From an uncultured Gammaproteobacteria bacterium (lineage in GTDB: Bacteria > Pseudomonadota > Gammaproteobacteria > Enterobacterales > Succinivibrionaceae), in NCBI GenBank assembly GCA_900315395.1, contig OMZC01000063.1:1-64000 (forward strand): a DNA stretch of 64,000 bases. Direction: 5' to 3'. The notes beneath the pieces were generated by a model. The model ran no database searches. It worked only from the letters and a program-made list of their open reading frames with translations, and had not been told where the DNA came from. A program made the position numbers and the translations under genes. Shown here piece after piece: positions 61,822 through 64,000 of the stretch. Numbering within the stretch: position 1 is the stretch's first letter; each line of letters opens with the position of its first letter.

Positions 61822-63855
61822 CTAAATAAAGTTGTCATTATCCATAGAGCGGACTTCTTGTAATAGATTTGCAAATACTAAAGGAACGCCTTCTATACCC
61901 TTTTTCTGAATTGCATCAACTAATACTAAGGCAAGCCCTGGTTTACTCTTTCTCTTTATGGCAAGCTCTATGACTTTATCCATATCAAAGCCTTTTCTTA
62001 GTTGATTATTTCCTGATAAGCCAGCTGCAATCTTAAAGTCTTTTGCATACCCTTGTGTATAAAGGTAATGTTCTATATCCCTTTGAGGCAATACAGTTAA
62101 ATGAGCCTCTCTGTTCTTTTTACTTAAAAAGGACATAGTGACCTCTGCATACTTTTTACCAGCATCATCACCGTCAGTTAAGACATGGTAGTTAATACCT
62201 AACTGAGCTGCTATTTTTATTAGAGGCTTTAATCCACACTGGGCATATTCAATGATTCTAATACCTTCACAGGCTAGAGATATTCCTAAGATGGAGGCTA
62301 TCTGAGTTAAAATCCACACCTCAGTTTCACCCTCCACTAAGATCCACGATCTTGCAAACAACACCATAGGTCTGTTAATTCTAATGTGGAAGGCAATTTT
62401 GCGCAGATCCTCGTAACTTAGCATAGAACTGTCAATCTTATAGCAACGAGTATCGTAGTGTTTCTTTTGTAATCTTCTTAGAGATTCCAAGCTTACAGCT
62501 GACAAAAGATCACCACTATTAGTAGTTACAATTTTCTGAACATCAGTAATTGCAAGTAAGGACCAAAAAGACAGTAACATTGATGGGTGGAAACGCGACT
62601 CAATATCCTCTAATATCAGAATTGGTCTTCCTGTAGGATCAATTTTTCTGTTACCTTTGTTTAACAAAATTGCAGCAGCAATATAAGAGAGCAAAGCTTT
62701 AGACTTATTAAAGCCTGGTGTAGTTAAGGTCTGTTTTATATTAGAAATTGATTCTAATGAAATAGGGCTTTTTACAATATCTGAAATGTTTCTAGATCTA
62801 GAGATGATTTTTTGTCTGTCTATATCTGAGTTTGCATATTCAGAGAAGTACTTATCTAAGAAAGTACCAAAAGTATCAGCAAACATTTTTACTGAGTCAC
62901 CAGATAAGGCAGGCTCTTCAGACATCATATCTAAAATAGTCTTAATTCTGTCTTGAGAAATAGACTCAAAACCAGAGGATTTTTCCATTCTACTGTCTCT
63001 TAATCTGAAAACAGGATTAAGAGCAATTAACTTAAAAATAGCCTTTTTTACCTTTTCAAATGGTAAGTTGTTTTGCTGTTTTTTTAAAATTAGCGAATGG
63101 TAAGTTGCAAACTCTTTTTTGTCTTCGTCGAACTTTCCAATAACCTGCCAGTGAATTCTGTAAAAACCATCTTCAGAATAATTCCAAAATGGCTTTAGTT
63201 CTTCACAAGTATCAGCTTCTGCATTAGGGATACTTTCCCTAAAGTACAGATCAACTCTTATTTTTCCATCCCCAGTGTTGAAAACATCCTCCTTATCAAA
63301 ATCAGATAAAGGATCATTGTTTTCAATATATGAATCGAGCTCATCAAAAAAGTTACCAGCTTTTTTATTTACACTATCTTCATCTAGGCTTACATCATCT
63401 GGACCTACTACATCTGAACTTAAAACTTCAGAACCTACATCTGTTTTAATTTTGGCATCAAAGTCAGCGCAGTCTTCAGATCCTTTGTCTATAAAAGGTT
63501 CACGACCATCACAGGCTGGTTTTGCACAATTCTCGCAACTATATTCAATTTCGCCTTTTCTGTACTTTTCACGATAAGTTTCATCAAAGTTAAGCGATTT
63601 ACGGTTGGATACTTTTTCCACAAGATCTTCATGAGGAAATTCTCGTGTTTTTTCAATTTTGACGGGAACATAAAGATCACTTTTATCAAACTGGCACAGC
63701 TCTTCACCCTGTCCTAAGAGCATCCATAGAACTCTTAACAGTGAAGTTTTACCCCACTGATTTTCACCAATTAAAAAAGTGCTGTCTGATTCAAAGTCAA
63801 CTGAGAGTCTTCTAATACCGCGGAAGTTAGTAACTTTTGCTCTTTCTAAATACAT
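61822..63855 (-). CDS. OLD-family ATPase/TOPRIM protein, YbjD-like
   Basis: Predicted ATP-dependent nuclease of the OLD family. The 677-residue product begins MYLERAKVTNFRGIRRLSVD with Walker A LIGENQWGKTSLL (about 28-40), an ABC-type signature region, ILILEDIESRFHPSM (Walker B), and a TOPRIM domain with WILVEGETEVWIL and HVLTDGDDAGKKYAE. Compared with E. coli YbjD (about 550 residues) it has an acidic insert of about 130 residues (65-198) holding four cysteines (Cys107, 110, 115, 129). It is convergent with yicC. Its role in DNA repair or defence is unknown. Confidence 0.87.
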   Translation of the reverse strand: MYLERAKVTNFRGIRRLSVDFESDSTFLIGENQWGKTSLLRVLWMLLGQGEELCQFDKSDLYVPVKIEKTREFPHEDLVEKVSNRKSLNFDETYREKYRKGEIEYSCENCAKPACDGREPFIDKGSEDCADFDAKIKTDVGSEVLSSDVVGPDDVSLDEDSVNKKAGNFFDELDSYIENNDPLSDFDKEDVFNTGDGKIRVDLYFRESIPNAEADTCEELKPFWNYSEDGFYRIHWQVIGKFDEDKKEFATYHSLILKKQQNNLPFEKVKKAIFKLIALNPVFRLRDSRMEKSSGFESISQDRIKTILDMMSEEPALSGDSVKMFADTFGTFLDKYFSEYANSDIDRQKIISRSRNISDIVKSPISLESISNIKQTLTTPGFNKSKALLSYIAAAILLNKGNRKIDPTGRPILILEDIESRFHPSMLLSFWSLLAITDVQKIVTTNSGDLLSAVSLESLRRLQKKHYDTRCYKIDSSMLSYEDLRKIAFHIRINRPMVLFARSWILVEGETEVWILTQIASILGISLACEGIRIIEYAQCGLKPLIKIAAQLGINYHVLTDGDDAGKKYAEVTMSFLSKKNREAHLTVLPQRDIEHYLYTQGYAKDFKIAAGLSGNNQLRKGFDMDKVIELAIKRKSKPGLALVLVDAIQKKGIEGVPLVFANLLQEVRSMDNDNFI

Positions 63856-63934
63856 ACGCCCAACTTAGGCTTTCAAGGCCGTGAATTCTTTTCTTATCTT
63901 AAGATTAGATTATTTATATGATTTAGCAAAGACA

Positions 63935-63970
63935 AAATAAAAAAGGCCATGATTTAACTCACAGCCTTTC
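63935..63970 (-). terminator. Terminator of a gene beyond the right edge
   Basis: On the minus strand GGCTGTGA and TCATGGCC (63966-63959, 63952-63945) form an 8-bp stem with two G-U pairs, followed by TTTTTTATTTTG. It points to a minus-strand gene starting beyond position 64000. Confidence 0.6.
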
Positions 63971-64000
63971 TCTAAAAATTAAGCTTAATTAAACTCTATG

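Overview
This is a chromosomal window from an AT-rich gammaproteobacterium. Gene content and neighbourhoods follow the Escherichia coli plan (recA-recX-alaS-csrA-tRNA-Ser-tRNA-Arg; mutS/rpoS-nlpD; ispF-ispD-ftsB; pyrG; rlmD-relA; lepA-lepB-rnc-era-recO; rpoE-rseA-rseB/nadB; S10-spc-alpha ribosomal clusters), but with many losses and joins. AT-richness, a QueH-type epoxyqueuosine reductase, a 2[4Fe-4S] ferredoxin and the compacted synteny suggest a host-associated anaerobe such as a member of the Succinivibrionaceae (Aeromonadales). That placement is inference and was not tested. No rRNA, insertion sequence, prophage or CRISPR array was seen.

Layout. 1-9 kb: dnaB; three tandem identical tRNA-Arg(ACG) genes and tRNA-Ser(GCT); csrA, alaS; a stand-alone MetE-type methyltransferase; a degraded spacer; recX and recA. 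9-12 kb: mutS on the plus strand. 11.7-30 kb: 18 genes, all on the minus strand, running from rpoE (sigma E) through rseA, rseB, lepA, lepB, rnc, era, recO, rlmD, relA, an acetyltransferase, pyrG, ftsB, ispD, ispF, a DedA-like protein and nlpD to rpoS (sigma S). 30-41 kb: nadB, a large MscS-type channel, a ferredoxin, a single-ORF fusion of YggS with ProC, yggT, parC and an L,D-transpeptidase. 41-57.5 kb: a small flavoprotein pair, then the whole S10-spc-alpha ribosomal protein region on the minus strand. 57.5-64 kb: a phosphoethanolamine-transferase-like membrane protein, queH, pyrE, yicC and a YbjD/OLD-family ATPase.

The two most notable items are both single-residue-readable from the sequence. 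First, the alpha operon carries two strongly diverged rpoA genes on either side of rplQ. One has kept the segment that contacts beta (including the Arg-Arg pair equivalent to E. coli R44/R45) but lost the segment that contacts beta prime; the other has done the reverse. Both keep an almost identical DNA-binding C-terminal domain. This is what an obligate alpha heterodimer in RNA polymerase would look like. Second, the PLP-homeostasis protein YggS and pyrroline-5-carboxylate reductase ProC are joined end to end in one reading frame (235 + 270 residues) with essentially no linker and no visible internal ribosome binding site.

Transcription units are well marked: promoters with near-consensus elements are visible for the tRNA cluster, recA, rpoE (a sigma-E-type promoter), and the S10, spc and alpha operons, and several intrinsic terminators are clear. 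Promoter calls are by eye.
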